64,000 nt of DNA from Streptococcus mitis (GCF_946190375.1 NZ_CAMIAF010000011.1:1-64000), one strand, 5' to 3'; positions 19,339-28,481 are shown, counted from the first letter of the stretch. Numbers and translations: made by a program. The notes: a model not told the origin generated them from the letters alone.

Positions 19339-20649
19339 TCAGGGTTTAAATTTCTTCCAGGTAATTTTCCCAGTTGGCATATATTGACTTGTTTTTTTGG
19401 ACTCTAAGCGTCTAACCTCCCCACCAGATAGACCTCTTTGCTCTTGAATTTGATCATAGTCAACAATCCAAGACCCCAATAATAATTCTCGGAGTTCGTC
19501 TTTATCAGCCAAGAGTATCATTTTACTCATTGCTTCTGCTCCTTTTTCTGTCCAATATTTTCCACCTCTCTTCATACGGTAAGTAATTTTACGATGCTGA
19601 CTTTCCATTATACCTATTCCAGAATGTGAAAGGCCTCTCAATTCTGCAGGCTTGGTATATTGAAAATTTTGAAGAAGGCGCCGTTTAAATTTATAGAACT
19701 GTTCTATCTCTTCCTGAGTCTCTATTAAAGCCTCTGTCGTATCTAAAACACTACGTAATAAACTTTTGTCATGCCTTTGAATCGCTTGAAATGCTTTCTC
19801 TAAAAGCTCTGATGGATAAGAATTGAAAAAGCTTTTTAAACTATGATTAAGATGATATTCGTCCCAAAAATGCTCATGGCGACTTACTCTGAGTATCTTT
19901 GCCATTTCTTTAAAGACATACGGTGTATAGCCATGCCCTCCATCTGAATTAGTGACAAAAATAGTTTCTTTACTAATCTCGAAAGTATTAGTTAAATAGT
20001 CTATTACCTGCTCTCTCACTAAACGATTTTTGGGTGAAATAAATTCCTTTTTGTTTTGCAGTTCAAATCTCTTACTCCCTATCTTTTTGCTTCCTGTATG
20101 TACGACAAAATGAGAAAGATCTATACGGCGATTATTTAGATTTTTATCACTTGATTTTACCATTACACCATCTCCCTCTACGTAGATGACATCTACTTTC
20201 TCTTTTATTTCGTTTGATTCTTGATAAGACTGGTAACTTTCCTGTTTCTTCAACAAATCAGCGCATAGTTTAACTGCCTTAACGACTGTAGGTTTTGTAA
20301 TCACAATATTATAAGTCATTTCAATCACTTGTATCACTTTTCCATAAGACATCATAGTAGATAATTTAGCTATTTGGTACATAAATTCTCTGGAATACCT
20401 AGTATTTCTCTCTAAACCCAATTTATCATCAACAGGAATTATCCAGTTATCTCCTTTTTTCCAACGCCTTCTCCTAAAAGTAAATTCCCCAAATGTAAAA
20501 GCTACTGTTCGCTCCATTGAATGAATACAGGTATAACCTCTTCGCTTCATGATAGGCACTTGTGAATCATCATAAGATTTTATCCAATTTAAAAAATCTT
20601 TACCGCTGCTCTCTAATAAATTCTCCTTGAATAAACGTTCATCTAGCAC
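19339..20649 (-). CDS. ISLre2/UPF0236-like DDE transposase (Mutator superfamily)
   Basis: About 436 aa. Catalytic acids can be assigned to YVEGDGVMV, VTNSDGGHGY and GIMESQHRKITYRMKRGG, followed by W-TEKGAEAM, the layout of the UPF0236/ISLre2 transposases. The GTG at 20649 has AGGAGG 10 nt upstream; a TTG at 20658 sits against that site. The gene is intact and is the last one before the left inverted repeat, so it is the likely transposase of the whole element. Confidence 0.85.
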   Translation of the reverse strand: MLDERLFKENLLESSGKDFLNWIKSYDDSQVPIMKRRGYTCIHSMERTVAFTFGEFTFRRRRWKKGDNWIIPVDDKLGLERNTRYSREFMYQIAKLSTMMSYGKVIQVIEMTYNIVITKPTVVKAVKLCADLLKKQESYQSYQESNEIKEKVDVIYVEGDGVMVKSSDKNLNNRRIDLSHFVVHTGSKKIGSKRFELQNKKEFISPKNRLVREQVIDYLTNTFEISKETIFVTNSDGGHGYTPYVFKEMAKILRVSRHEHFWDEYHLNHSLKSFFNSYPSELLEKAFQAIQRHDKSLLRSVLDTTEALIETQEEIEQFYKFKRRLLQNFQYTKPAELRGLSHSGIGIMESQHRKITYRMKRGGKYWTEKGAEAMSKMILLADKDELRELLLGSWIVDYDQIQEQRGLSGGEVRRLESKKTSQYMPTGKITWKKFKP

Positions 20650-20667
20650 CTGCCACAACCTCCTTTA

Positions 20668-20687
20668 GTACAATAGAGCTATTGTAC
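20668..20687. promoter_or_regulatory. Palindrome at the transposase promoter
   Basis: GTACAATAG-AG-CTATTGTAC, a perfect 9-bp inverted repeat that includes a TACAAT -10-like box for the transposase gene, ending about 18 nt before its start codon. Possible operator; the binding protein is unknown. Confidence 0.5.
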
Positions 20688-20725
20688 AAGTCAGGTAGAA
20701 CTTTAGGCAAATTTATTTTAATTCT

Positions 20726-20756
20726 ACAAAAAACTCCTGACATAAATCAGGAGTTA
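20726..20756 (-). terminator. Terminator of the VirB6-like gene
   Basis: AACTCCTGA/TCAGGAGTT hairpin with TTTTTT following on the minus strand. Confidence 0.75.
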
Positions 20757-20836
20757 AAGATATAGATACGAACTATTAAATCTAACAAACAAATACAATG
20801 TTAGTAGTTTGCCATTTTTTTAAAAAAACGTCAACA

Positions 20837-22909
20837 TTAATTATCATCTTCTTCACTCTCAGCACCTGTGATATGACGTCCCCCCTGCATACGCTGTCCT
20901 GCTTGTTGCATTTGTTGGTTCATGTAATTCATTTGATTCATGCTCTGTTGAAATTTTTGTTGAGAAGAATCAGGCTGTGCTGGTGGTTGTGTCGATTCTG
21001 AAACTGGTGCCTCTGCAGGTGGATTTGGATCTTGAATTGGGGACTCTGCAGGTGAATTTGGATCTTGAATTGGGGACTCCATTCCTTCAGCTGAAGAAGT
21101 TGGATCGACAATAGGTGCATCCGTTGTTCCTGGATCGATTGGAGGTTCAGGAATATCAATTGGGCCAGGCTGACCAATTCCAGGAACCGCATCATTTTTC
21201 AGAGCGTTATAGGTCGCATTTTGAGCAGAGACGGCCTTATCATCTAGGTTATTTAAAACGTTGCCTACTGCCCCTTTCGTATTTTGCATGGCTTCAAAAG
21301 TTTTCCATTCTGCCAAATCAACCATATTACTTACACCACCTTTGGCCGCATTCATCAAGCCCTGGTCTTTTACAGAGTTCCAAGCACCTTGAATACCACC
21401 TCCAGTTCTGGCAAGGCTATTCCCTAGGATCTGGCTTCCTTTAGATAAGGCATCTGGAGCTTTTTGTGCCATATCCATACCAAATTGACCAAGTGCCATA
21501 CCCCCATTAAAGACACCACCTGCTCCAGCCGCAAAGGCATTGCCCATCATCATAGCTCCGAGCAGTTGTTGAGCTGTTTCACTATGACCTGTTGAAACTC
21601 CAAGCCAGCGCTCGATCATGGCCACTCCTTGCATAGCTGCAAAGAATACTCCAACATAAACTACACAGGCCGCTATCATTTGTTCCCAACTATTAAGGCC
21701 TTCAAAGAATCCTCCAGAAAGCTTCGCCACAGCTGAGACAGAGAGAACTGGTAAATCTCGGAAAATCTCAAGCGTTACACGCATAATGATCACCTCAAAG
21801 AAGATACCTGCTCCAGCACCGCCAATTGTTCTTAATAATTCCTTATATTTTTTAGAGTTAGAAAGTGAAGTATAACCGACTAGAGGTGAAATAAGTGCTT
21901 CAATAAGAATATCAAAAATAGATTTTACGAGTTTAATGGCCATACTCGTTAAAAGAATAATCAAAATAAAATACTGAGCAAACATCCCAATCCAATTGAC
22001 TTTATAACGCATATACACTGGTTCAAAAGCATTTAATCCCTTTACAAAGCGATGTTCATCAACAGTTAAAATTCCATTTTGAGTTGCATTTAATTGATGA
22101 AGAAAGAGTCCTTTTAATCCTTTTTGTTTTGTCTCAAGAGCATCTAATAGAACTGTATCAGTCGCTCCAAATGTGGCACTAAAATCAATTCGTGAAGCAA
22201 AATCAGAGGTATCACGTTTATCTGGACTATCTGAAATATTATTAAGAGGAGTCGAGCCTTCCTGGATAGGTTTAATAAATCCATAGTCATCCATTGGGAA
22301 AAGTTCTGTTGAAAAATCCTTATCAATTAAAACTTTCAAATCTACAACATTATTTTTCATAGGTTGAATAGCTAGAGAAGAGAAATACTTTGAATTGTCT
22401 CCTGAGGCACTCTCTACTTTCTGAACACTCTGCACATCTTCAGAAATAGCCGTAGATATTGTCGTTAAAGCCAACGGTAAAGCTGAAGATACTAGGGTCA
22501 CCATCAAAAAATTTAAGATTACATTTTTATATTTAACTGGTTTTGTAAAAACTCCTGTAACAGCTGATACAACGAGTATTAAGGCAAACAGAGAAGTTCC
22601 AATTACCTGAAACCAGTAAAAAAATTGACCAATTACTGTCTTCTGATCCCCCAGATATCCGAAAAGTCCAAAAAGCTTAAATAAATTGTTAAAAACATGT
22701 TCTAGACTAGCAGTTATAAAATACAGCCCTTTAGCCAAAGAGCCCCATAAACTAGATAAAAACGCTAAATAAGCTGGTGTTGGTTCCAGGTAATTGCTCC
22801 AATACTTATAAAATTCAACTAAAGGAGCCGAACGTTCATCTGTTATTGGAATCTTGTTATGTAAGTTATCGAATCTTGACATTAAATCTGAAAAATTATC
22901 ATATTTCAT
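20837..22909 (-). CDS. VirB6/TrbL-like conjugation membrane protein (pLS20 p028-type)
   Basis: The 690-aa protein has at least six membrane segments (for example VIGTSLFALILVVSAVTGVF, YFILIILLTSMAIKLVKSIFDI, MIAACVVYVGVFFAAMQGVAMI), an extracellular loop of about 150 residues between early segments, and a long hydrophilic C-terminus rich in Pro, Gln, Met and Asp with a short tandem repeat (SPIQDPN). This is the architecture of inner-membrane channel subunits of Gram-positive type IV secretion. It is the only conjugation-type gene in the element. Confidence 0.72.
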   Translation of the reverse strand: MKYDNFSDLMSRFDNLHNKIPITDERSAPLVEFYKYWSNYLEPTPAYLAFLSSLWGSLAKGLYFITASLEHVFNNLFKLFGLFGYLGDQKTVIGQFFYWFQVIGTSLFALILVVSAVTGVFTKPVKYKNVILNFLMVTLVSSALPLALTTISTAISEDVQSVQKVESASGDNSKYFSSLAIQPMKNNVVDLKVLIDKDFSTELFPMDDYGFIKPIQEGSTPLNNISDSPDKRDTSDFASRIDFSATFGATDTVLLDALETKQKGLKGLFLHQLNATQNGILTVDEHRFVKGLNAFEPVYMRYKVNWIGMFAQYFILIILLTSMAIKLVKSIFDILIEALISPLVGYTSLSNSKKYKELLRTIGGAGAGIFFEVIIMRVTLEIFRDLPVLSVSAVAKLSGGFFEGLNSWEQMIAACVVYVGVFFAAMQGVAMIERWLGVSTGHSETAQQLLGAMMMGNAFAAGAGGVFNGGMALGQFGMDMAQKAPDALSKGSQILGNSLARTGGGIQGAWNSVKDQGLMNAAKGGVSNMVDLAEWKTFEAMQNTKGAVGNVLNNLDDKAVSAQNATYNALKNDAVPGIGQPGPIDIPEPPIDPGTTDAPIVDPTSSAEGMESPIQDPNSPAESPIQDPNPPAEAPVSESTQPPAQPDSSQQKFQQSMNQMNYMNQQMQQAGQRMQGGRHITGAESEEDDN

Positions 22910-22983
22910 TATATTCTCCCTACGGTTTTTATTTCTAGCATAATAGATAATGAAATATCTTGTATTAAAGGGACAAACAAAAA

Positions 22984-23008
22984 AAAGGAGCCAGTAAGCT
23001 CCTTTAAA
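22984..23008 (-). terminator. Terminator of the lipoprotein gene
   Basis: AAAGGAGC/GCTCCTTT hairpin with a T-run on the minus strand, directly after the lipoprotein stop. Confidence 0.7.
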
Positions 23009-23011
23009 ATA

Positions 23012-23533
23012 CTAGTCTTTAGCTGTTCCGGTAAAAGCAAACTGATCCCAATCATCACCCAACGAAAGAATTTTAATACTATTACCGTTATTACTCAAAA
23101 TAATTTGATATACCGAACGTTGCTCATCTACTGAAATTTTACCGTCTTTATTTCCATTTCTATCATCACTTATCAAACCAATATAGAAAACAGCAGTATC
23201 TGTATTTTTTATCTCTCCCTTATTTTTTTCAGCTTGACCTTTAAAGTTAGAAGCTAGCTCATCCTCAGACAATACTTGATATGTTTTGATATGAGATTCA
23301 ATTTCAGTTCCGTCTGAAATTGTACTCTTATTCACATCAAAATCAAACTCATTAGTTGTTTCATCAAAATATGTCGCATTATCTGTATCAGATCGATAAT
23401 ACCCCAAATAACGACTTTTTAAGGTGCTAGGTGTGCCGTCTGCATTTTGTGAAGTTTTACCTGAACAAGCTGTTAAGATAGCAATACAGAGGCCAAGAAC
23501 TCCTAAAATAAGCATCAATTTCTGTTTCATCAT
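23012..23533 (-). CDS. Small lipoprotein of the transposon
   Basis: 173 aa with a signal peptide and lipobox LTAC (Cys about residue 23), then an Asp/Asn/Lys-rich soluble domain including DDRNGNKDGKISVDEQR, which resembles a calcium-binding dockerin/EF-type loop. I do not recognise the family. Lipoproteins next to conjugation genes often serve entry exclusion or channel assembly; that is only a suggestion here. Confidence 0.7.
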   Translation of the reverse strand: MMKQKLMLILGVLGLCIAILTACSGKTSQNADGTPSTLKSRYLGYYRSDTDNATYFDETTNEFDFDVNKSTISDGTEIESHIKTYQVLSEDELASNFKGQAEKNKGEIKNTDTAVFYIGLISDDRNGNKDGKISVDEQRSVYQIILSNNGNSIKILSLGDDWDQFAFTGTAKD

Positions 23534-23592
23534 AGATGATCTCCTTTATTCCTGTTTTACTTGCTTTATTATACCAAACTTTTAGCCTAAAA

Positions 23593-23904
23593 TCACTCCT
23601 TCATAACACGATTTAACCAGCTAACTGTCAGCTCTTCGACTATTTCTTGTTTCCCACTAACTCCCAAAATAGTTATCTCATTTTTTATTAATAACTCTAA
23701 AATTTTGTTCTGCTGTTCCTTAATTTCAGTCAAACTCTTAGAAAAGGCATTGTCATATAAATTCAAGCCATCTAATTGACAAATTTTTTCCAGCTGAGCT
23801 AACATAAACGCATTGAAAGAAGGAAAATTTTGTTCCTTTTTCATCATATGTAGCTGAATAAACATATCTTCTGGTATATTGCGAATAAGTAAATCTTTAG
23901 TCAT
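23593..23904 (-). CDS. Ribbon-helix-helix-like DNA-binding protein
   Basis: About 103 aa. The N-terminal KDLLIRNIPEDMFIQLHMMKK fits a beta-strand plus helix RHH fold; the rest is helical. The start overlaps the end of the preceding RHH-like gene (GTGATG), with GGAGG 8 nt upstream. It may be a relaxosome accessory, partition or copy-control protein. Confidence 0.6.
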   Translation of the reverse strand: MTKDLLIRNIPEDMFIQLHMMKKEQNFPSFNAFMLAQLEKICQLDGLNLYDNAFSKSLTEIKEQQNKILELLIKNEITILGVSGKQEIVEELTVSWLNRVMKE

Positions 23905-24232
23905 CACATTCTACCTCCCCTTCATACTCTAGCCAACGTGAAATATGATCGCCATAACAATCGATCTTTTCGTTGAAACTATCTAATTGTTCTGTTTGTT
24001 TTTGAACTTGGTTTTGAATATGGTCTGAAGCTAATTTCATATTTTCCAAATGAGCTACATATAATTCTTGAGCTCTATTGAATCTCCCAAATTCAATTTT
24101 TTCACGCAAAATCTGAAGTAAAAACTCATTAAAAGATTTTGCTTTTTTCTTTTTAGCAAGTGATTTTAAATAATCAATTTCCAGTTGAGTTAATCCACGA
24201 ATTTTTAACTCACTTCGTTTTCCGTTAGTCAT
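23897..24232 (-). CDS. Ribbon-helix-helix-like protein with coiled C-terminus
   Basis: 111 aa. The N-terminus SELKIRGLTQLEIDYLKSLAKKKKAKSFNEFLLQIL resembles an RHH domain, and the C-terminal half is a probable coiled coil. Coupled to the next RHH-like gene by overlap. A pair of small RHH proteins is common in plasmid partition or mobilisation modules; the specific role here is not known. Confidence 0.6.
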   Translation of the reverse strand: MTNGKRSELKIRGLTQLEIDYLKSLAKKKKAKSFNEFLLQILREKIEFGRFNRAQELYVAHLENMKLASDHIQNQVQKQTEQLDSFNEKIDCYGDHISRWLEYEGEVECDD

Positions 24233-24248
24233 TTATTATCCATCCTTT

Positions 24249-24689
24249 CTACTCCACCAAAAAATCATAATGCCTCTTACTTTTCAATTCAATATAATCT
24301 GCAAGTACGAAATAAAACTCATTCTCTGGCGTTCCTTTTGACCGTTCCTCCAATTCATGTAAAACTTTTAAACTATCTGGTGAACGAATTAAAAATTCTC
24401 GAAATTGTTCAATAGTATCTCTAGTATTTTCTCTATACAACTCTGTCCGACTCATTAATAATTCTTGAATCAAACTGAGTTGATTTTTAACTATTGTTTC
24501 AAAGCTTTCATCGTAATCCGTTGACCGTAAAAAGCTCTTTATTTTCATAACACCCTGAGGGGAAATGTATGTTACACCACCTTGTTTTTTGATATCAATA
24601 TCCTCCAATTTTTGACGGTGATATCTAACTAAACTTTTTGTAATCCCCAACTCTTTCGCAACTTCTAACATCGTTTTCCAATTATCCAT
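24249..24689 (-). CDS. Plasmid-type helix-turn-helix protein (DUF536-like)
   Basis: About 146 aa. An N-terminal HTH (WKTMLEVAKELGITKSLVRYHRQKL) is followed by a helical tail. Similar proteins sit next to replication or partition genes of Gram-positive plasmids. The ATG at 24689 is the first standard start; an in-frame TTG at 24707 is possible and neither has a strong ribosome site. First gene downstream of the 295-bp non-coding region. Confidence 0.6.
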   Translation of the reverse strand: MDNWKTMLEVAKELGITKSLVRYHRQKLEDIDIKKQGGVTYISPQGVMKIKSFLRSTDYDESFETIVKNQLSLIQELLMSRTELYRENTRDTIEQFREFLIRSPDSLKVLHELEERSKGTPENEFYFVLADYIELKSKRHYDFLVE

Positions 24690-24707
24690 AAACACACCAT
24701 TTTCCAA

Positions 24708-25002
24708 ATTAATTTTTATAGAGTGAAGCAGGGGGAAATTTGACCATATTTTGACCAGGCAAATTGCCTATCTTTTTCCTCTCCTATATCTAATAAAAGA
24801 GCATAAGGGAAACTGTTACCACATCCTGTGATAAGTTGATAGTATCAACGTTTCTAGTGTCCCCAATTTTCTCGGCTTCGCCTACTTTTACATACTTACA
24901 AATTGCCCCCTCCCACATCATACACACACTAAAACACACTTATAAACATCAACTTTTCTCCTAATTTCTGTAAAATATATGGTTCTAAACTGCCTAATTT
25001 TA
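24708..25002. other. Non-coding region with repeats, candidate replication or transfer origin
   Basis: No open frame. Contains TTTGACCA twice, one helical turn apart (24739-24746 and 24750-24757), GGCAAATTGCC just after, and a perfect palindrome GTTGATA-G-TATCAAC (24835-24849). A pyrimidine-rich and ACAC-rich strand follows. It separates the replication gene set from the HTH/RHH gene set. Such short repeats and palindromes are typical of oriV, oriT or partition sites; none is proven. Confidence 0.45.
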
Positions 25003-25245
25003 TTACTTTTTTATATTCTTTTTAAGTTGTTTTCTCTCTTCTACGGATAGGATTGTGACTCGTTTAGGAGCAATAGACAAGAATAAAATTACACCCGCAA
25101 CTGAAGCTGGAAACAACCTGACTTTATTTTTCTTTGAAGATGATTGAAGCTGTATGTAACAGATTGGATAAATTAAAAGCCATGCTAGGAGTGTCATTAC
25201 AAAACTATACAATAGTGCTTCAAAAATTCTAAAAATTAATTCCAT
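25003..25245 (-). CDS. Small membrane protein of the transposon
   Basis: 80 aa with two membrane segments (LLYSFVMTLLAWLLIYPICYI and SVAGVILFLSI) and a basic C-terminus. Good ribosome site (GGAGAG). Unknown function; part of the replication-side gene string. Confidence 0.6.
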   Translation of the reverse strand: MELIFRIFEALLYSFVMTLLAWLLIYPICYIQLQSSSKKNKVRLFPASVAGVILFLSIAPKRVTILSVEERKQLKKNIKK

Positions 25246-25264
25246 TTTTCTCTCCTTTATTTTT

Positions 25265-25627
25265 TTATTTTAATTTCAACTGTGTGATTTCTTCTTTCAT
25301 ATTTTGATACATTTCCATAATATGTTTAAAAACTATCGGATCAAAATTTTTATACTTCTCAACAATTGGAAACATTGGAAAACCATCTATTTTTTCAGAA
25401 TTCAGATATTGAGTTACAATTGTTTTATCAGTTATCAATGACGCTACTCTTACTAAAGCAGGAATACTCGTTATTACTTCCTGATTCTGATAAAAAGTTA
25501 TCATAATATCGCCAACTTTTAAATTTAAATCCTCAAATTGTTCCTCCGTCACCTTGAAATAATAAGCCAATTCTTCCTGTCCTAATCCAGTCAAATAATA
25601 ACCTCGAATAATTTTACAACACTCCAT
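25265..25627 (-). CDS. Unknown transposon protein
   Basis: 120 aa, soluble, with a helical C-terminus ending in KLK. The segment GLGQEELAYYFKVTEEQFEDLNLKVGD could be a helix-turn-helix. Strong ribosome site (GGAGGGGG). It overlaps the preceding 67-aa gene by 14 nt. No family recognised. Confidence 0.6.
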   Translation of the reverse strand: MECCKIIRGYYLTGLGQEELAYYFKVTEEQFEDLNLKVGDIMITFYQNQEVITSIPALVRVASLITDKTIVTQYLNSEKIDGFPMFPIVEKYKNFDPIVFKHIMEMYQNMKEEITQLKLK

Positions 25628-25817
25628 AATCCCCCTCCTTCACAAATCGAAATGGTGCATCGTAGTATTTATAGTTAGTCGCCGTCTCTTTTTGTTTGGG
25701 CTTCTGATAATGATCTAAAAATTGACGAGCTAGACCTTTTGTTTCAAATACTACTATCACATCATCGTGACGAATAAAATCACCATTATAAAAACTGAAG
25801 ATTAGCCATTTATCCAT
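25614..25817 (-). CDS. Unknown 67-aa transposon protein
   Basis: Small soluble protein (MDKWLIFSFYNGDFIRHDD) with a GGAGGG ribosome site and overlaps with both neighbours (8 nt upstream, 14 nt downstream), which supports translation within one operon. No family recognised. Confidence 0.55.
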   Translation of the reverse strand: MDKWLIFSFYNGDFIRHDDVIVVFETKGLARQFLDHYQKPKQKETATNYKYYDAPFRFVKEGDYGVL

Positions 25818-26358
25818 TTTTACCCTCCTTATAAAATGCCCAAGACATCAATTGATTATGATACTTTATCTTGTCTGTTATACCTTGTAAACGCCCCTCT
25901 TCATCCACCACACAAGGAATTCCCTCACGTGTAATATAATGACAAAGCGAAGAGTAGTTCAATCTCAATTTCCTTGCAATTTCTTTCCTAAATAAACCTT
26001 GATGCGCCAACTTTCTAATCTCTTTCCCATACTGACTAGGCACATTAGGTATCCCTAAATCACTCCTTTTATGACACACAGAATGATAAGAACGACCAAG
26101 TAACCTAGCTTGTTCTTTCACAGTCATTTTCCCACTCATTCTTTTTAAAGCATTAATTTCCCAGTCGGACCATTTATCCAATAGTTTAGTTTGAGTTCCC
26201 TCTTTTCTCAATTGATGAACTTTCCCTCTAACTGCAGATGCAGTTCTTCCTAGATACATCGCTACGGTAATACAATTGTCGCCGTCAGGATCTTCTGCAA
26301 ACATTCTCACGTAGTCTATTTCTTCTTGTGTCCATCGACGACACTTTTTTTCATTCAT
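25810..26358 (-). CDS. SANT/Myb-like DNA-binding protein
   Basis: 182 aa. Two or three HTH-like repeats are visible: RWTQEEIDYVRMFAED...AMYLGRTASAVRGKVHQL, WSDWEINALKRMSG...ARLLGRSYHSVCHKRSDL, and a degenerate third, IRKLAHQGLFRKEIARKL. Repeated aromatic-rich triple-helix units resemble phage and plasmid Myb-like regulators. Probably binds transposon DNA near the replication gene. Confidence 0.65.
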   Translation of the reverse strand: MNEKKCRRWTQEEIDYVRMFAEDPDGDNCITVAMYLGRTASAVRGKVHQLRKEGTQTKLLDKWSDWEINALKRMSGKMTVKEQARLLGRSYHSVCHKRSDLGIPNVPSQYGKEIRKLAHQGLFRKEIARKLRLNYSSLCHYITREGIPCVVDEEGRLQGITDKIKYHNQLMSWAFYKEGKNG

Positions 26359-26423
26359 TCTTTTCCCTCCAGTATCATAGATATAATGTAATGGCAGTCT
26401 GGCTATTAAATTTTTTCCTACTT

Positions 26424-27917
26424 TTATCCCACATCCTCCTCAAATAATTCTCCTTGTATGGCATGTTTTAAGCCCTCCTGTACATGATAAATAGTTTGGT
26501 TGATAATCTTTCTAGGTATCTTCAAAAGATGCGTAATGGTATCTAAATAGGCCTTTTTAGCATCTTGTTTCTTTTGCATAGCCGTTAAGATTATCATTCG
26601 AATAGAGGCTAATATTAATCCCCCTCCTCGCCCTTTTTTAACTTGTAAAAAAATTTTATGCTTCTCTACCAGTCTACGTAGAACGATTTTTAAGCTAGAA
26701 CTGGCAATTCCAAGAGCAATCTGTAAGTCTTTTTGTGTCACTTTTAAAATAGTTTGATCTTGATTCGTTCTCTTTGTAATGTAAAACATAAGATCTTCTT
26801 CCCACTCGGAATAATGACTATTCTTTCTGTCTGCACGTTTCTTCTTAAACTTGTACCAACGTTGCTTCACAAAGAGATCTGAAGCCTTGAGTTCCTGATT
26901 GACCCATGCTTTACATAAAGTCATTACATAGTCTCGGCTAGCAGCCTCATATTTTCCTGAGTAGGCGCTTGTGATAATCTTATGATATTCAACTGAAGAG
27001 AGTGGTTCGTCTAGATTTGCATTAAAACTAGAAAGAACTTCCTCACATTCTTCCTGATTGATTCCTGAAGAAAAGTTGGCTAAAGCTAGCGTGAAAAGAA
27101 CGTTGTTTCTTCCCATCAAGGCTTTTCCACCTTTGATATTTCCCTCTCTCATCAGCAATTGATACCAGGGTTCATCAATCTGTTTCACCCCTTCAGAACC
27201 TGAAATAACCGTCAAATTGGGCTTTTTACTTGGGAAGGGAAGATCTGATTGCTTCATCGACCAATCTAACCACTCCTGGAACGAATAGGTATAGTCAGCT
27301 TCAAAAAATTCAACATTATCAGTTCGAGGAATCCGAGCAATTCCAAAATGGTTACAGGTCATATCTACTGGTAAAGTTTGAGCAAAGTAATTTCTCAAAT
27401 TTTGAGAGATTGCTTTGGCCACCTTTACCACTCGAAATTGGGAATGAGCTGTAACATAAGCCGATTCTGAGAGGACAAAATAGGCTTGAAATCCCTTATC
27501 AGATTTTAGAATCAACGTTGGCATAAAACCTAGCTCCAGAGAAGCGGTTAAAATATCTCCTGTCGTCATTTCTTCAGCTGCAGAGGTAATATCGAAGTCA
27601 ATGTAGAATGTGTTAATCTGTCTAAGATTATCTTCAGAGTGCCCACGTGTAATCCGTCGACCAGCATCACTATAGCTTCCGTAGCAATATACATTAGGAG
27701 TCCAGTGTGTAAACTGATCCTGGTTCTCCAGCAATGATTCGATAGAGGTTAAAACAACACCACGTGCCTTCACCATATTCGCTTTTGAACGATAAGCAAA
27801 TACAGAGCCTCGTCTTCCCTCTTCAGCTGAAGAGATGAGTTGTAGATGGCTATTCTTAAATTTTTGTGTTCTTAATCCGTTTTTTGTGATTAAGCTAAAG
27901 TATTCTTGTAACTTCAT
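26424..27917 (-). CDS. Plasmid-type replication initiator with primase-polymerase domain
   Basis: About 497 aa. Archaeo-eukaryotic primase-like motifs can be seen: the metal-binding DxD in TFYIDFDI, a SDKGFQAYFV strand, and HFGIARIPRTDN with the conserved basic/aromatic surface. A PriCT-like helical domain follows and the C-terminus contains a winged-helix-like segment (QKDLQIALGIASSSLKIVLRRL). The ATG at 27917 has AGGAGA just upstream; a start at 27956 lacks a ribosome site. Such proteins start theta-type replication in Gram-positive plasmids. Confidence 0.75.
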   Translation of the reverse strand: MKLQEYFSLITKNGLRTQKFKNSHLQLISSAEEGRRGSVFAYRSKANMVKARGVVLTSIESLLENQDQFTHWTPNVYCYGSYSDAGRRITRGHSEDNLRQINTFYIDFDITSAAEEMTTGDILTASLELGFMPTLILKSDKGFQAYFVLSESAYVTAHSQFRVVKVAKAISQNLRNYFAQTLPVDMTCNHFGIARIPRTDNVEFFEADYTYSFQEWLDWSMKQSDLPFPSKKPNLTVISGSEGVKQIDEPWYQLLMREGNIKGGKALMGRNNVLFTLALANFSSGINQEECEEVLSSFNANLDEPLSSVEYHKIITSAYSGKYEAASRDYVMTLCKAWVNQELKASDLFVKQRWYKFKKKRADRKNSHYSEWEEDLMFYITKRTNQDQTILKVTQKDLQIALGIASSSLKIVLRRLVEKHKIFLQVKKGRGGGLILASIRMIILTAMQKKQDAKKAYLDTITHLLKIPRKIINQTIYHVQEGLKHAIQGELFEEDVG

Positions 27918-27945
27918 ACTTCTCCTAATATTTGGGAAATTATAA

Positions 27946-28455
27946 CTATTCCTCATTGATTCTCATGCTTTTAGGCAACTTTTTACTCGGTAAACAGTAA
28001 CCTTCAGATAAGTCCTGTTTACTATAAAATTCAGGACTACTTGTCATTACATGGTCACTTCTTCTCCATCCTCTACGAAGTTGTTTGTAAGATAAAGAAA
28101 CACGCTTCTCAATCTCTTTAAAACTAAATCCTAACTTCAAATAGGTTGTTACAATAGCATTAGCATGTTCTTTGGACTCTTCGCTTCTTGTTCTTCGCTG
28201 AAAGTTAATCTGCTTATCTTCTTCATTTAATGCTATCTGATAGGCAATAAACAACTTCCGCATTTCCATAATTTTATGTTGCCAGGCCAAGCTGTAAGGT
28301 TGTCCTGAATATCGATTCACTAGCTCTTTAACAGGCTGTTTAAATTTCTTCTGGAGAGAATCAAACTCCCCAAGATCTGAGAATGGATCAATAAATCCTA
28401 ATGGTTCATAATTTAATAATTGTTCTAGTAATTCCTGACGTCCTACTCGTTCCAT
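27946..28455 (-). CDS. Unknown HTH-containing transposon protein
   Basis: About 169 aa, 28 nt upstream of the replication initiator. The segment AIVTTYLKLGFSFKEIEKRVSLSYKQLRRGWR looks like a helix-turn-helix. The ATG at 28455 follows a GGGGGA ribosome site; the frame is open further upstream through the terminator, which is unlikely to be translated. First gene after the right inverted repeat; possibly a replication regulator. Confidence 0.6.
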   Translation of the reverse strand: MERVGRQELLEQLLNYEPLGFIDPFSDLGEFDSLQKKFKQPVKELVNRYSGQPYSLAWQHKIMEMRKLFIAYQIALNEEDKQINFQRRTRSEESKEHANAIVTTYLKLGFSFKEIEKRVSLSYKQLRRGWRRSDHVMTSSPEFYSKQDLSEGYCLPSKKLPKSMRINEE

Positions 28456-28481
28456 ATCAAATCCCCCATTTCTCAGCAAAT

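Noticed and set aside
19339-20649. The transposase as an independent insertion sequence inside a larger island
   Set aside because: I could not find inverted repeats or a duplication flanking the transposase alone; the ends that fit enclose the whole 9.5 kb.
26424-27917. The large transposon protein as a relaxase
   Set aside because: Visible motifs (DxD, SDKGF, HFGIARIPRTDN) fit a primase-type initiator; no HUH triad is seen.
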